Positions 1-8,533 of a stretch of DNA of 64,000 nucleotides are shown here, one piece after another (within the stretch, counting starts at the first letter, position 1; each line of letters begins with the position of its first letter). Both the position numbers and the translations under genes were made by a program. The DNA is from Acidithiobacillus sp. HP-2 (GTDB lineage Bacteria; Pseudomonadota; Gammaproteobacteria; Acidithiobacillales; Acidithiobacillaceae), in NCBI RefSeq assembly GCF_015100155.1, contig NZ_JACKZA010000002.1, positions 1 to 64,000 of the forward strand, in the 5' to 3' direction. Under the pieces are notes generated by a model. It did no database searches. It was not told where the DNA came from and saw only the letters and a list, made by a program, of their open reading frames with translations.

Positions 1-2
1 GG

Positions 3-188
3 GTGATGCAGGGCCAGAATAGTCGGGGATGGTATGGGGTGGTGGCGCTTCGGCGCCTTGTCACTAGTCGAAAAGGTCGCTTTACATGGCGTAATCCCTC
101 GGAAAATCCGTACATCATGCGCGACGAAATATGCCGTACCATCGAGTCGAGATATAAGGATGTCGCCTTTGCTATGAGCAACACTTGA
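3..188 (+). CDS. Unrecognised reading frame just upstream of group II intron domain V
   Basis: This is a 61-codon frame that may continue to the left of the window. Its stop codon lies only five bases before domain V of the group II intron. In bacterial group II introns the intron-encoded reverse transcriptase/maturase sits in domain IV and ends close to domain V, so by position this could be its extreme C-terminus. The residues themselves (LRRLVTSRKGRFTW near the middle) do not match a reverse transcriptase or maturase motif that I recognise. It could equally be non-coding intron domain IV. Confidence 0.2.
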   Translation: MMQGQNSRGWYGVVALRRLVTSRKGRFTWRNPSENPYIMRDEICRTIESRYKDVAFAMSNT

Positions 189-193
189 ACGGA

Positions 194-280
194 GAGCCGG
201 ATGCGCTGAGAGGTGCAAGTCCGGTTCGGGGAGGAGAGGCGGGGAAATAGTTTCGACTACGCCCCGTCTCTTACTCTACT
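194..280 (+). ncRNA. Group II intron 3' end (domains V and VI)
   Basis: Positions 194-227 fold as the conserved 34-nt domain V: GAGCCGGA at the 5' side pairs with TCCGGTTC at the 3' side, and the catalytic AGC triad sits at 195-197. Domain VI follows at 236-270, where GAGGCGGGG pairs with CCCCGTCTC. The tract TTACTCTACT at 271-280 resembles the usual 3' end of bacterial group II introns. The sequence directly after it resumes an IS3-family transposase reading frame, so the intron interrupts that gene. The rest of the intron lies left of the window. The exact 3' splice site is uncertain by a few bases, and I could not pick out the branch-point adenosine with confidence. Confidence 0.8.
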
Positions 281-764
281 CCGGCTCCGCCATGGATTTG
301 TCTATCTGGTGGCTATTATGGACTGGTACAGTCGTAAGGTGTTGAGCTGGAGGATCAGTAATACCATGGAGGCAGAGTTCTGTGTGGCCTGTCTGGAAGA
401 GGCGCCACAACGCTATGGTGCGCCGGAGATCTTCAATACGGACCAAGGCAGCCAATTCACCGCTGAGGCGTTTACAGGCTTACTTCAGGCGCATGGTGTA
501 CAGTTCAGCATGGACGGTCGTGGCCGCGCCCTGGATAACATCTTCGTGGAGCGGCTTTGGCACAGTGTGAAGTACGAGGATATTTACCTGCGGGGCTATG
601 GCCATGTACCGGAACTGATGGTTGGGCTGACTGCCTACTTTGAGTTTTACAATAGTCGCCGCCCGCATCAGTCTCTCGGCTATCTGACACCAGATCAGGT
701 ATACCTGACAGGACAAGGGGGCGGCGCCTGCATTGTGGACCGCTATCCAAAAGTCGCAGCATGA
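281..764 (+). pseudogene. IS3-family transposase OrfB, C-terminal DDE domain
   Basis: The frame resumes after the intron with RHGFVYLVAIMDWYSRKVL, the start of the integrase/DDE core (rve family). It carries the second aspartate in FNTDQGSQFT and the catalytic glutamate region in DNIFVERLWHSVKYE. It ends with the usual EFYNSRRPHQSLGY motif. The first catalytic aspartate (normally in WATDITYI) is not present in the window, so it must be upstream of the intron. If the intron splices efficiently the transposase could still be made; without the 5' exon this cannot be judged. The remaining coding sequence has no internal stop. Confidence 0.75.
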
Positions 765-866
765 CCATTACTCAGGGACGATTTGGGGCAGCGCCATTCT
801 GCTGTAGGGGTAGAAACCAGACTAGCTTAAACTCTCGCTCTTTTTGTCTTGACTCATGGGTCCACC
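281..866 (+). mobile_element. IS3-family element, 3' part, interrupted by a group II intron
   Basis: This is the right-hand part of an IS3-family insertion sequence: the C-terminal half of the OrfB transposase followed by about 100 bp that end in a typical right terminus (TGTCTTGACTCATGGGTCC near 839-857). The left part of the element is outside the window or beyond the intron. The right boundary near 866 is an estimate based on how IS3 ends usually look; the matching left inverted repeat cannot be seen, so no target duplication could be checked. Confidence 0.65.
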
Positions 867-900
867 ATACCTCATGCAACCTCCCTGGAAATAAGCGTGG

Positions 901-935
901 TGCACTAAGACTCTAAGACTCTAAGACTCAGTGCA
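901..935. repeat. Three tandem CTAAGACT units inside an inverted repeat
   Basis: The 8-bp unit CTAAGACT is repeated three times head to tail at 905-928. The array is flanked by TGCACT (901-906) and AGTGCA (930-935), which can pair. The structure lies just past the stop codon of the minus-strand lipoprotein gene and may act as its 3' hairpin, but no clear U-tract follows. Confidence 0.5.
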
Positions 936-943
936 GTAACGGG

Positions 944-1219
944 TTAATTACCGTTCAGGCTGTTTTCTATTTGGGGGAGAGCAGCACCTACACCCGCTCC
1001 CACCGCACCACCCACTGCAGCACCGACGGCAGGATTGCCCGCAGCGACCGTTCCCAAAACCGCGCCACCAGCAGCGCCAATAGCACCGCCACTCAGAGCA
1101 CGCTGGCCCGTTGGGCTCATGTTGGCACAACCGGCTAAAGCCACCACCACTGTCAAAAGTAAGATTGTCCGGACCCACGAAGCGGCAGGATTTGCAGTTT
1201 TTATATCCGTTCCAGACAT
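944..1219 (-). CDS. Glycine-zipper lipoprotein
   Basis: This is a 91-residue exported lipoprotein. A hydrophobic stretch is followed by the lipobox LAGC, so the mature protein should start at that cysteine and be acylated. The mature part is dominated by GAxxG/GxxxG repeats (SGGAIGAAGGAVLG, AVGAAVGGAVGAGVG), the glycine-zipper pattern of SlyB/OsmB-like envelope proteins that insert in or associate with membranes. The start at 1219 is chosen over an upstream ATG because AGGAGG lies seven bases before it. It stands alone, between IS debris and a weak small ORF. The family and location are supported by sequence; the precise role (envelope stress or barrier function) is an inference. Confidence 0.75.
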   Translation of the reverse strand: MSGTDIKTANPAASWVRTILLLTVVVALAGCANMSPTGQRALSGGAIGAAGGAVLGTVAAGNPAVGAAVGGAVGAGVGAALPQIENSLNGN

Positions 1220-1313
1220 CGTAACCTCCTGTTCAAGGATTTCTCTATCAGACAATAGTCCGTAGAAATTTGCTCATTCGAGATTATAGCCAACATCTAA
1301 GGCTTTCATCTGG

Positions 1314-1511
1314 CTATGATTCTCGTAGATCCAGGCTGTAAAAACCAAAGATGATGCGGACTGGTAGGCCATAAGGCGTCAACTGTACAGTCTTCCATAG
1401 TTTTCCATCCGCAAAATTGATCGTATCTGTCAGGCTTATGGATTGCGTTTGCGGTTCAAGAACCGCATCCCCGAAGTATCTGAACAGGCGTAACTCCCAT
1501 GAGCCAAGCAT
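1314..1511 (-). CDS. Weak small hypothetical ORF
   Basis: This is a 65-codon frame with no signal peptide, membrane segment or motif that I recognise. It overlaps the start of the DsrE-like fragment on the other strand, and no convincing ribosome-binding site is seen. It may be a remnant or not a gene at all. Confidence 0.15.
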   Translation of the reverse strand: MLGSWELRLFRYFGDAVLEPQTQSISLTDTINFADGKLWKTVQLTPYGLPVRIIFGFYSLDLRES

Positions 1512-1720
1512 TAGTCATTCTGCATGCAAGCCCTGATGAGGAAAATCCTCGCGCCGATACGGCCGTTCGTCCAACCGGTGCCATGTTGGCAGATAACAAA
1601 GACGTTCGCTTGTTTCTTGCCGGAAGAGATAATCCCCTTAACGACAGGAAGAATTGTTATTCCTCACTCTTGACCGCCACAAAGCGCATATCGGGCTGCT
1701 GTAGCGTTTCCCTGATATAG
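1499..1720 (+). pseudogene. DsrE-family protein, N-terminal fragment
   Basis: The first 40 residues (ALVILHASPDEENPRADTAV, then GAMLADNKDVRLFLAG) match the opening strand and helix of DsrE/DsrF-like small sulfur-relay proteins. In that family a beta-strand leads to a region with paired acidic and arginine residues, followed by an aliphatic VxxFLxG strand. After FLAG the similarity stops, and the frame runs out at 73 codons, whereas family members are usually about 110-130 residues and keep a conserved cysteine later on. No such cysteine context follows, so this looks like a truncated gene. DsrE proteins act in sulfur transfer during sulfur oxidation, which suits a sulfur oxidiser. Family assignment is moderate; truncation is seen directly. 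Confidence 0.45.
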
Positions 1721-1820
1721 AAAACCCCGCCTTTAGTCGGTGTCTGGTCTGGAATATTTGTTGATAACTTCCTCATGACGCCCCATATTCATGGATGGTA
1801 AAAACACGGGAGAATAAGCT

Positions 1821-2030
1821 ATGCCTATTTCAACTAGAAAAATCGCTGCAGTTACCTTGGGTATTTTGGCGCTCTCAGGCTGTGCTTATGGCCCTTACGG
1901 CCGATATGGACATTCAGGGTATAACCAGCCACCTCCACCCGGTCAGTACAACAACGGCTACGGCCATCCACCGCCACCGCCTCCTCCCGGCCAGGGGCCT
2001 GGTCAGTACAACAATGGTTACGGCAGGTAA
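1821..2030 (+). CDS. Small proline/glycine/tyrosine-rich lipoprotein
   Basis: This encodes 69 residues: a signal peptide ending in the lipobox LSGC, then a short low-complexity mature part. The mature part contains two copies of GQYNNGYG separated by a run of prolines. A ribosome-binding site (GGGAG) precedes the ATG. The gene lies 80 bp before a second, larger proline-rich secreted protein on the same strand, and the two probably share a transcript. Short lipoproteins of this composition are usually surface or envelope proteins; no enzymatic domain is visible. Confidence 0.65.
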   Translation: MPISTRKIAAVTLGILALSGCAYGPYGRYGHSGYNQPPPPGQYNNGYGHPPPPPPPGQGPGQYNNGYGR

Positions 2031-2110
2031 TCCACCGCCGTCCCTTCCATAAGCAAAATTCTGGGAACAAGTTCGGCTTCATCCAGTAAACCAACAAAAG
2101 AGGATTTGCT

Positions 2111-2920
2111 ATGCCGCGTAAACCCATTGTACTCAGTATCGCCATAGGCCTTGCCGGATTAGGGGTTTTATCCCTCTCTACACCGGCGTCTGCTGCGCCG
2201 TTTGATCTCAGTGTCATGCTGGGCGATCTCGGGATCAATCTCGGTAACACGGGCTGGCCCCAGCAATACGGCTATTTTGAGCCGCCCTCAGCGTATACCA
2301 GCTATTACAGTCAGCCACTCTATGCGCAGTACATGATGTGGTACTACTACCCGCAGACATACTACCAGTATTATCCGACACCACCACCGCCCCTGCCGGC
2401 AGGAGCGCCCCCGCCTCCGCCTCCGCCGGCAGGAGCACCGCCGCCACCACTACCTGGCACTTATTTTAATTATCTGGGGGTGCAACCACCGCCACCGGCT
2501 CCGCCTGGCGCACCACAACCGCCTCCGCCTGGGCCTCCTCCCGGTGGACCGGGCTTTGGGCCTCCGGGGAGGCCACAACCAGGTCCACCACCCGGAAGAC
2601 CAGGCCCTGGAGGACCTCAATTTGGTCCGAGAGGGGGGCCACCACAGGGTGGACCTGGAGGGCCTGGACCTCACCAAAGACCTATGGGTGGGCCAGGTTT
2701 CGGCCCACAACCAGGTCCTGACCATGGAGGGCCTCGGTTCCAGCCAGGACCAGCAGGAGGACCCCCGCAAGGGCCTCAATCTGGCCCGAGAGGAGGGCCG
2801 CCACAAGGGGGGCCTGGAGGACCTGGACCTCAACAGCCACCCCACCAAGGACCTATGGGTGGACCGCCTCCACCGGGTGGGCCAGGCGGACCGCCCCCTG
2901 GAGGGCCTGGCGCACCTTAA
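2111..2920 (+). CDS. Secreted proline/glycine-rich repeat protein
   Basis: The protein has 269 residues. Residues 1-28 are a signal peptide with a likely cut after PASA. Residues 29-90 are rich in tyrosine, glutamine and proline (YYYPQTYYQYYP). From residue 90 to the end it is almost entirely Pro and Gly with imperfect repeats such as GPRGGPPQGGPGGPG, present twice. AGAGGA precedes the ATG at a good distance. The repeats make it collagen- or extensin-like in composition and probably disordered; it could sit in the outer envelope or the extracellular matrix. No catalytic domain is seen. The function is unknown; secretion is well supported. Confidence 0.6.
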   Translation: MPRKPIVLSIAIGLAGLGVLSLSTPASAAPFDLSVMLGDLGINLGNTGWPQQYGYFEPPSAYTSYYSQPLYAQYMMWYYYPQTYYQYYPTPPPPLPAGAPPPPPPPAGAPPPPLPGTYFNYLGVQPPPPAPPGAPQPPPPGPPPGGPGFGPPGRPQPGPPPGRPGPGGPQFGPRGGPPQGGPGGPGPHQRPMGGPGFGPQPGPDHGGPRFQPGPAGGPPQGPQSGPRGGPPQGGPGGPGPQQPPHQGPMGGPPPPGGPGGPPPGGPGAP

Positions 2921-2923
2921 CGG

Positions 2924-2964
2924 CCAAACAAAACGAGCCGCTTGTCATGGGGCTCGTTGTTTGG
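2924..2964 (+). terminator. Intrinsic terminator-like hairpin after the proline-rich genes
   Basis: CCAAACAAAACGAGCC (2924-2939) can pair with GGCTCGTTGTTTGG (2951-2964), leaving a two-base bulge and an 11-nt loop. It starts four bases after the stop codon of the proline-rich gene. The outer arms supply the A/T-rich stretch, and no separate long U-run follows. Confidence 0.55.
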
Positions 2965-3049
2965 AACTGTTATTAATGCCCTCTATTAACAAGACAACAG
3001 ATCCACGAGACATGGTGAATCTTTCTTAATAATCTTGCTGTTAGAATTG

Positions 3050-6000
3050 CTAATTGCTAATTTTTGGTCTTTTTGTCGTCCATGCGACATATAACACCGG
3101 GGCCAACCATAAGGTCATCACTGTTCCTAGTGCCAGTCCGCCCATGACCGAAATAGCCAGGGGTTGCAGTAGATCGGTTCCGCGCCCGATACCAATGGCG
3201 AGGGGCAGAAAGCCAAAGACATCGGCCAGCATCGTCATCAGGATGGGCCGCAGGCGCTGATGTGCAGCGAAGACCACGCTTGCTGGACGGGGATGATTCC
3301 CGTCCAGCTGCCGGGCACGGGCAAAGACCAAAATGACATTGTTTACGGCGATGGCAAAGACCAGCAAAATACCCAGAAATGCGGTGCTGTCCAGTGCTGT
3401 ATGGGTAATCATCAACAAGATCAATGCGCCTGGTGCCGCCAGCGCTATGGAAAAAATAGCCACCGTCGCCGCTTTCTGGCTACCAAACTGAAAACCCAAA
3501 AGAATCAGCAGAATTAGCAATGCACCGATCAGAATGACCGTCATTTGCTGAAAACTTTTTTGTTGCTCGTGATAATAACCGCCGATATGGCTGGTTACTC
3601 CCGGCGGTAAGTGCGCATCAGCAATGATCTGGTTGGCTCTTGCTGCCGCTTGAGACAAACCTTCACCCGCTTTGGGACTGAGTTTGATGGCGGCATAGGG
3701 CACGAGATTTTGGTGGGTCACATAGGGTACCATGCCCAGCGGTTGCACGTGAGCAACTTGCGAGAGCGGAGCGAGTGTGCCATTGGGTAGGCGCAGTAAC
3801 ATCCCGCCAAAATTGGCTAGATTTCTACTTTTAGACCCCTCCACTTCCACCCGGATGGGTAAAATCTGCTCCCCGTGTAACAGAAATCCAGCTCGTCGAC
3901 CCCAGTAGCGGGTCTTGATCTCGCTGGAAAGGGTTTGTGGTGTAAATTCCTCCATGTTGGCCAGCGCACTCGGATGGATAGCGAGTTCCGGTCCTGCGGA
4001 TGGGGACTTGAGGACGATGGACTGGAAGTCATGACTGGCCTCCAGCGCATTGGTCAGATGCAGGCCGACTTTATGGAGGATAGCAGAACTGCTGCCAAAG
4101 AGTTTAATAACCAGTGGCGCGTGCGAACCAGACAAATTACCTAGCCGATTGATCATTACCTGCATAGTCTCTAAGGTTGTCAGATCTGGTGCGGCTTTTC
4201 GCAGTTTGTGACGCAGACTGCGCATCACCACTTCGGTGCTCTGTGTACGATGAGCTTTCAGTAATATGGTCAATGCCCCCTTATTCGGCGTCGCATACGC
4301 ATTACCCAGGCCACGGCCCGCGACCAGATCAACCCGCTCCACATTCGGATTTTCCAGGGCGATGCGCATAAAGTCTCGACCAACGCGCATGGTTTCCCCA
4401 ATGCCACTGCCCACCGGCGTACGATAAGGCACCACAAAGATTCCTTCATCCCAGTGGGGCAAGAAAGCCGTAGGCAACTGGGTGGCGCCGATCCCGGCTA
4501 CGAGCGCCATCACCAGAACTACCGGTACCGCCAACCAGGGACGGCGCATGCCAGCCACGAGCAACCGTCCGTAATGACGGCGCAGCCAGCGTTCTCCAGG
4601 CAGGCGATGAAAATGTTTTGCACGCGTGGCAATCCACATGGCAAAAATGGGCGTAACGACAACGGCAATGATTTGTGAGGTCACGAGGGCTATGACAATC
4701 GCCATCGCCATCGACCGGAACAGCAAACCAATCGTGCCAGAAAGGAAAATCAACGGTAGGAAGATAATACAGGAGGTCAGGGTTGCCATGGTCATCAATG
4801 GCAGAATATCGCGTATGCGACGCAGAGCCTGTTCGCGACGCGTCTCGGCATCCCCTTCGAGCCCATGAATACCGCGCTCGACGATTACGATGGCATGATC
4901 AACCAGCGCCCCAATCGCTGCGGTGATCCCACCAAGCGTCATGATATTGATACCAAAACCCAAGGCGTGCAGGGCCAGCATAGTGGCCGCCACGGCCAGA
5001 GGTACTACGGCCAGGGTGGCAACAGCTCCGTCCCAGCGCCCCAGGAAAAGGAATACGATCAAGAAAGCAATGCCCGTCCCCAGACCAAGTGCGATCCAGA
5101 CATCGCTCAAACTGGACTGGATGAGATGGCTCATTTTATAAATAGGAACGATATGCATATGTGCTGGCAACTGCGCCTCCAGCAACTGCATTCGTTTTTG
5201 CACGGCATTCGAGACATTCACCTGATTCGCGCCCTGTTGCGCCGAGATGTCCATGAGTAGCGCGTGGCGGTACCCAGCGACGGCGGCCTGTCGAATCAGT
5301 GGCGGTGGTCCGGTCTGAATGCTGCCGAGTGCCCCCAAGGCGATGGGTGCGTGCACCCCTGCGGCATTGGCGCGGCCTAATGGAAGGGTCACGTTGGCAA
5401 GATGGGCGGCGTCACTGGGGCGCGGCGTAGTCGCAAGAATAAATTGCTCATGAAACGCATTGAGTACCCCGGAGAAAAAGGGCCCCTGTTGAGCGCGCAG
5501 GGCGCTGACCACTTGAGCAGCGCTGAGATGATATTGCGCCAATTTTTGTGGATTCAGACGGATATGGACTTCGGGCCAGCCGCGCCCTGTGTCGTCCACA
5601 TGGTAAACCCCCTGCACCGACAGAATTGCTGGACGAATGGAAAAGGCGAAAGTCGCCATCATGGCGGAGCTATCCAGGTGATTGGAGACCAGTGCATACT
5701 CAGACAGGGGGTAGATATTGGGCGTCATCAGCCGCACGCTCATTTTTGCTCCGACTGGGAGAACAATATGTGACAGTCGGGCCTGTAGCATCAGATAGGC
5801 AAGATCCGGATTGGTGTGGGGGCCAAAGTAGACATGCAGCTTGGTCAGGCCATTTCCTGTTTGAGAGCGCACCAACGTAACCCCTGGTTCGCCCTTGGCG
5901 GCTTCCTCCAAGGGCCGAGTCACTTGCAGCAGCATGAATTTGACCGGAAGATCGTTGGTATGTACCAGCACCGACACCTTGGGGAAGTCCACTGCTGGAA

Positions 6001-6115
6001 AGATGCTCTCTGGCATTTCCTGGAAGGCGATCCAACCGGCGGCCAAGAGCAAACCAATCAGGAGAAACACTGTATAACGCGTTTCCCACAAAAACCGTAG
6101 ATAGCCCCGGATCAT
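3050..6115 (-). CDS. RND efflux transporter, inner-membrane permease
   Basis: This is a 1021-residue permease of the resistance-nodulation-division family, the proton-driven inner-membrane part of a tripartite pump. It has the expected layout: one N-terminal membrane helix (about residues 14-31), a large periplasmic loop, a membrane block from about 338, a second periplasmic loop and a final block of helices. The proton-relay helix reads GALVDHAIVIVE around residue 406. There is a single aspartate there, followed by histidine, where AcrB-type drug pumps have two aspartates. The gene is third in an operon and starts inside the adaptor gene (ATGA overlap). Substrate cannot be told from sequence; the single Asp resembles metal-type (HME) members more than AcrB, but no metal-site motif was identified. 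Confidence 0.88.
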   Translation of the reverse strand: MIRGYLRFLWETRYTVFLLIGLLLAAGWIAFQEMPESIFPAVDFPKVSVLVHTNDLPVKFMLLQVTRPLEEAAKGEPGVTLVRSQTGNGLTKLHVYFGPHTNPDLAYLMLQARLSHIVLPVGAKMSVRLMTPNIYPLSEYALVSNHLDSSAMMATFAFSIRPAILSVQGVYHVDDTGRGWPEVHIRLNPQKLAQYHLSAAQVVSALRAQQGPFFSGVLNAFHEQFILATTPRPSDAAHLANVTLPLGRANAAGVHAPIALGALGSIQTGPPPLIRQAAVAGYRHALLMDISAQQGANQVNVSNAVQKRMQLLEAQLPAHMHIVPIYKMSHLIQSSLSDVWIALGLGTGIAFLIVFLFLGRWDGAVATLAVVPLAVAATMLALHALGFGINIMTLGGITAAIGALVDHAIVIVERGIHGLEGDAETRREQALRRIRDILPLMTMATLTSCIIFLPLIFLSGTIGLLFRSMAMAIVIALVTSQIIAVVVTPIFAMWIATRAKHFHRLPGERWLRRHYGRLLVAGMRRPWLAVPVVLVMALVAGIGATQLPTAFLPHWDEGIFVVPYRTPVGSGIGETMRVGRDFMRIALENPNVERVDLVAGRGLGNAYATPNKGALTILLKAHRTQSTEVVMRSLRHKLRKAAPDLTTLETMQVMINRLGNLSGSHAPLVIKLFGSSSAILHKVGLHLTNALEASHDFQSIVLKSPSAGPELAIHPSALANMEEFTPQTLSSEIKTRYWGRRAGFLLHGEQILPIRVEVEGSKSRNLANFGGMLLRLPNGTLAPLSQVAHVQPLGMVPYVTHQNLVPYAAIKLSPKAGEGLSQAAARANQIIADAHLPPGVTSHIGGYYHEQQKSFQQMTVILIGALLILLILLGFQFGSQKAATVAIFSIALAAPGALILLMITHTALDSTAFLGILLVFAIAVNNVILVFARARQLDGNHPRPASVVFAAHQRLRPILMTMLADVFGFLPLAIGIGRGTDLLQPLAISVMGGLALGTVMTLWLAPVLYVAWTTKRPKISN

Positions 6116-7113
6116 TTCTGAATCTCCAGCGGAGCGTGGCTATTCAGGCGGGTATTACCAGACATGACGACCCGTTCACCGACCTTGAGATCGCCGACTA
6201 TTCGCGCAACACCATGTTCTGTATCCAATACCCTAATGGATACAGGCTGGGCATAACCGTGATGATCTACATAGACCACGGCATGAACACCGTGCATCAC
6301 CACAGCAGCGACCGGTACAGCCACGGCCCGCTTTTTTGGGACTTGGAGATGTACGGAAATCCATTCTCCGGGTAGCAACCGTGCATTCGCAGGCAAATTG
6401 ATCACAACAGAGACGAGGCCAGACTGGCGCGCGCTGCTTCCAATGCTGCGAATTCGCCCAATTCCCTGCCAGGGGCCTGCCTGCAGATGAACGGGTGACC
6501 CAACCGTCAGGTGAAAGGCAGTCTGCGGTGGGACGAGTGATTCTACCCAGGGCTGCCCACGACCGCTCAGTCTAGCGATGGGGGCTCCCGCTGTGACCAC
6601 AGCCCCGGGGGCCACGAGATAATCAATGCTCCCTGCAAAAGGGGCCACGAGTGACTGATCCGATTGTTCAGCTTGAAGCGCGCGTGAGGTGGCGATGGCT
6701 TGTTGCAAGGCAACCCGACTGGAATCCACCGTAGCAACGGCAACAACGCCATCCCGCAGCAGGCGTTGGTTGCGCTGCAGAGCAATCCGGGCGTTGTCCG
6801 TCTGGGCCTTTGCAGCCTGAATGCGTGCCTGTAGACCTGGGGGATCAATGCGTGCAATCACCGTACCGGGCTGAAGCATCCCAGTAGGCTGAAATGGTCC
6901 TATGACTCGACCGGTCATAGGGGCTGTCAGGGTGACCTGTCCGACACTTTTGACCTGTCCCATGGCGGATATCTTTTGCGTCCATGTTGAGGCCTTCACA
7001 ATCGCCACGGTAACCGGCACAGCCCAGGCCGAAGATATCGATAAAAAGGAAAGCAGCATCACCAGGTATCGCGCAGCATGGTGTGGTCGAATGCTTCGGG
7101 AGGATAGCGTCAT
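6112..7113 (-). CDS. RND periplasmic adaptor (membrane fusion protein, HlyD/AcrA family)
   Basis: The protein has 333 residues. An N-terminal signal peptide ends near SISSAWA. A barrel-sandwich hybrid half-motif follows (GQVTLTAPMTGRVIG), then a short helical hairpin (about residues 95-150), the second lipoyl half (LVAPFAGSIDYLVAPGAVV) and a C-terminal beta-barrel (PLEIQK end). It would bridge the RND permease and the outer-membrane channel. Its start overlaps the end of the channel gene by four bases, and its end overlaps the permease by four. This indicates translational coupling of all three. It is shorter than AcrA (about 397), mainly because of a short coiled-coil hairpin. Confidence 0.87.
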   Translation of the reverse strand: MTLSSRSIRPHHAARYLVMLLSFLSISSAWAVPVTVAIVKASTWTQKISAMGQVKSVGQVTLTAPMTGRVIGPFQPTGMLQPGTVIARIDPPGLQARIQAAKAQTDNARIALQRNQRLLRDGVVAVATVDSSRVALQQAIATSRALQAEQSDQSLVAPFAGSIDYLVAPGAVVTAGAPIARLSGRGQPWVESLVPPQTAFHLTVGSPVHLQAGPWQGIGRIRSIGSSARQSGLVSVVINLPANARLLPGEWISVHLQVPKKRAVAVPVAAVVMHGVHAVVYVDHHGYAQPVSIRVLDTEHGVARIVGDLKVGERVVMSGNTRLNSHAPLEIQK

Positions 7114-8414
7114 GTGTGGGAAGTTTCCTTTTTTTCTGTAGGGTAGCGCCCCATATCAAGTTCCAATTGAGCGCGCGTCATTTGCACGGCAATTTGGGCA
7201 CTGGCGAGGCGCAAGCGCGCTCGTACCCAACTGCCCTCTGCCTGGGCGAGATTCAGTGCATTAAAGGCACCCGCGAAATAGCCTTTTCGGGTCATGGTGT
7301 AGACGCTGAATGCTTCATGGGCTGTCGTGCGGGCATTATTCAATGTTTTTTCAGCCGCCTGGGCAGCGCCATAATCATGGGCAATTTGGCTGTCAATCTG
7401 CAGAATCAGCGCCTGGCGCGCGGAACGTAAGGCGGCTAACTGTTCTTGAGCAGCAGCGATTCGATCTTGATGTGCGCCAAATCCGAATATCGGCATACTG
7501 AGTGTCAATGCTCCCTGCCAGCCGAGATCTCCAGTCCGTGGTGCGGTGGCTGTGTCCACGCCATAAGCAGCACTGGCGTTGATAGTCGGTAATGTGGCAC
7601 CACGCTGCACTTGAATCTGCGCGCGTGCTAAAGCGATTTGTCGATCCGCAACCTGTACCAACGGTTGCCTTTGCTTTGCCTGGGTATCCAGGTGAGATGG
7701 ACTGGGCAATAGGCTCGCAAACTCTGGTCTATTGGACAACATGATCTTCCCATCTGCTGCGCGCCCTAACTGCAGATTCAGCAACCTTGTCGCAGCACGG
7801 GTCTCCGCTGCAGTCTGTTCTAATCCGGCGCGTGCTTTGTTACGCAGTATGGCAGATTGGGTCAGATCCAATTGTGATACGGCTCCGGCTTTATACGCTT
7901 TATGCGTATCCAGATAGAGTTTTTGGGCGACATTCAACGTGCTGCGCCATATGGTTGTCTGAGTTTGCAGCAAATTGAGCTGATAATAGGCATTGACGAC
8001 CTGAGCCGCCACCCGCAGAAGGGTTGCCGTTTCTTGAGACCGGTTAATAGCGGATTGATCTTTTGCGGCCTTCGCTAGTGCATGCAGTTGCGGAGCATAA
8101 AGCGGGACTGAGACATGGATTTGTCCAATCACCTCGCGCGGAGCGTTGCCTGAAATGAATAGGGAGTGGCCATTCCGGCTATCGGACCAGATGCTACCTG
8201 CTGCAAGAGAAACCTGCGGCAAAAGCACGGCATGCGCCGCTTGGGAGAGATCTCGACCTGCTGCCGCAGTGTGTGCAGATTGAAAAACTTGCGGTTGCGT
8301 GCGCAGGGCTTCGGTAATCGCTGCGGGCAGCGTGAGGGAAACCCCATCTGCAAGTGCAATGCTTGGCAAAATACAAACTATGAGAGCCGTTAAATATAAG
8401 CGAACATGAAACAT
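7110..8414 (-). CDS. TolC-like outer-membrane efflux channel
   Basis: The protein has 434 residues, with a signal peptide ending at SIALA|D and two repeated OEP domains rich in long amphipathic helices. These carry typical phrases such as LTLPAAITEALRTQPQV at the start and LNLAQAEGSWVRARLRLASA near the end. It would form the trimeric outer-membrane exit duct for the adaptor and permease encoded immediately downstream. It is the first gene of the minus-strand operon, and the 120 bp before it hold no other gene. No lipobox is seen, so it is TolC-like rather than an OprM-type lipoprotein. Confidence 0.87.
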   Translation of the reverse strand: MFHVRLYLTALIVCILPSIALADGVSLTLPAAITEALRTQPQVFQSAHTAAAGRDLSQAAHAVLLPQVSLAAGSIWSDSRNGHSLFISGNAPREVIGQIHVSVPLYAPQLHALAKAAKDQSAINRSQETATLLRVAAQVVNAYYQLNLLQTQTTIWRSTLNVAQKLYLDTHKAYKAGAVSQLDLTQSAILRNKARAGLEQTAAETRAATRLLNLQLGRAADGKIMLSNRPEFASLLPSPSHLDTQAKQRQPLVQVADRQIALARAQIQVQRGATLPTINASAAYGVDTATAPRTGDLGWQGALTLSMPIFGFGAHQDRIAAAQEQLAALRSARQALILQIDSQIAHDYGAAQAAEKTLNNARTTAHEAFSVYTMTRKGYFAGAFNALNLAQAEGSWVRARLRLASAQIAVQMTRAQLELDMGRYPTEKKETSHT

Positions 8415-8533
8415 CGGCGAATGTTACTCCCAATCAGCTAGGCTGGTCCATTTGAGGCATATCGTTACGGTAATGAACAAGCGCGAATGGTCACGCGATC
8501 TCAAAACCCGTCTTGCAGGGCAGAAAAACGGTG

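Noticed and set aside
905-928. Tandem CTAAGACT units as a CRISPR or iteron array
   Set aside because: There are only three 8-bp units without spacers, and no cas or replication genes lie nearby. No CRISPR array was seen anywhere in the window.
1314-1511. Confident gene call for the minus-strand 65-codon ORF
   Set aside because: No ribosome-binding site or motif is seen, and it overlaps the DsrE-like fragment; kept only at low confidence.
2235-2848. Arg/Trp-rich frames antisense to the proline-rich gene
   Set aside because: They mirror the Pro/Gly repeats; no start signal is seen.
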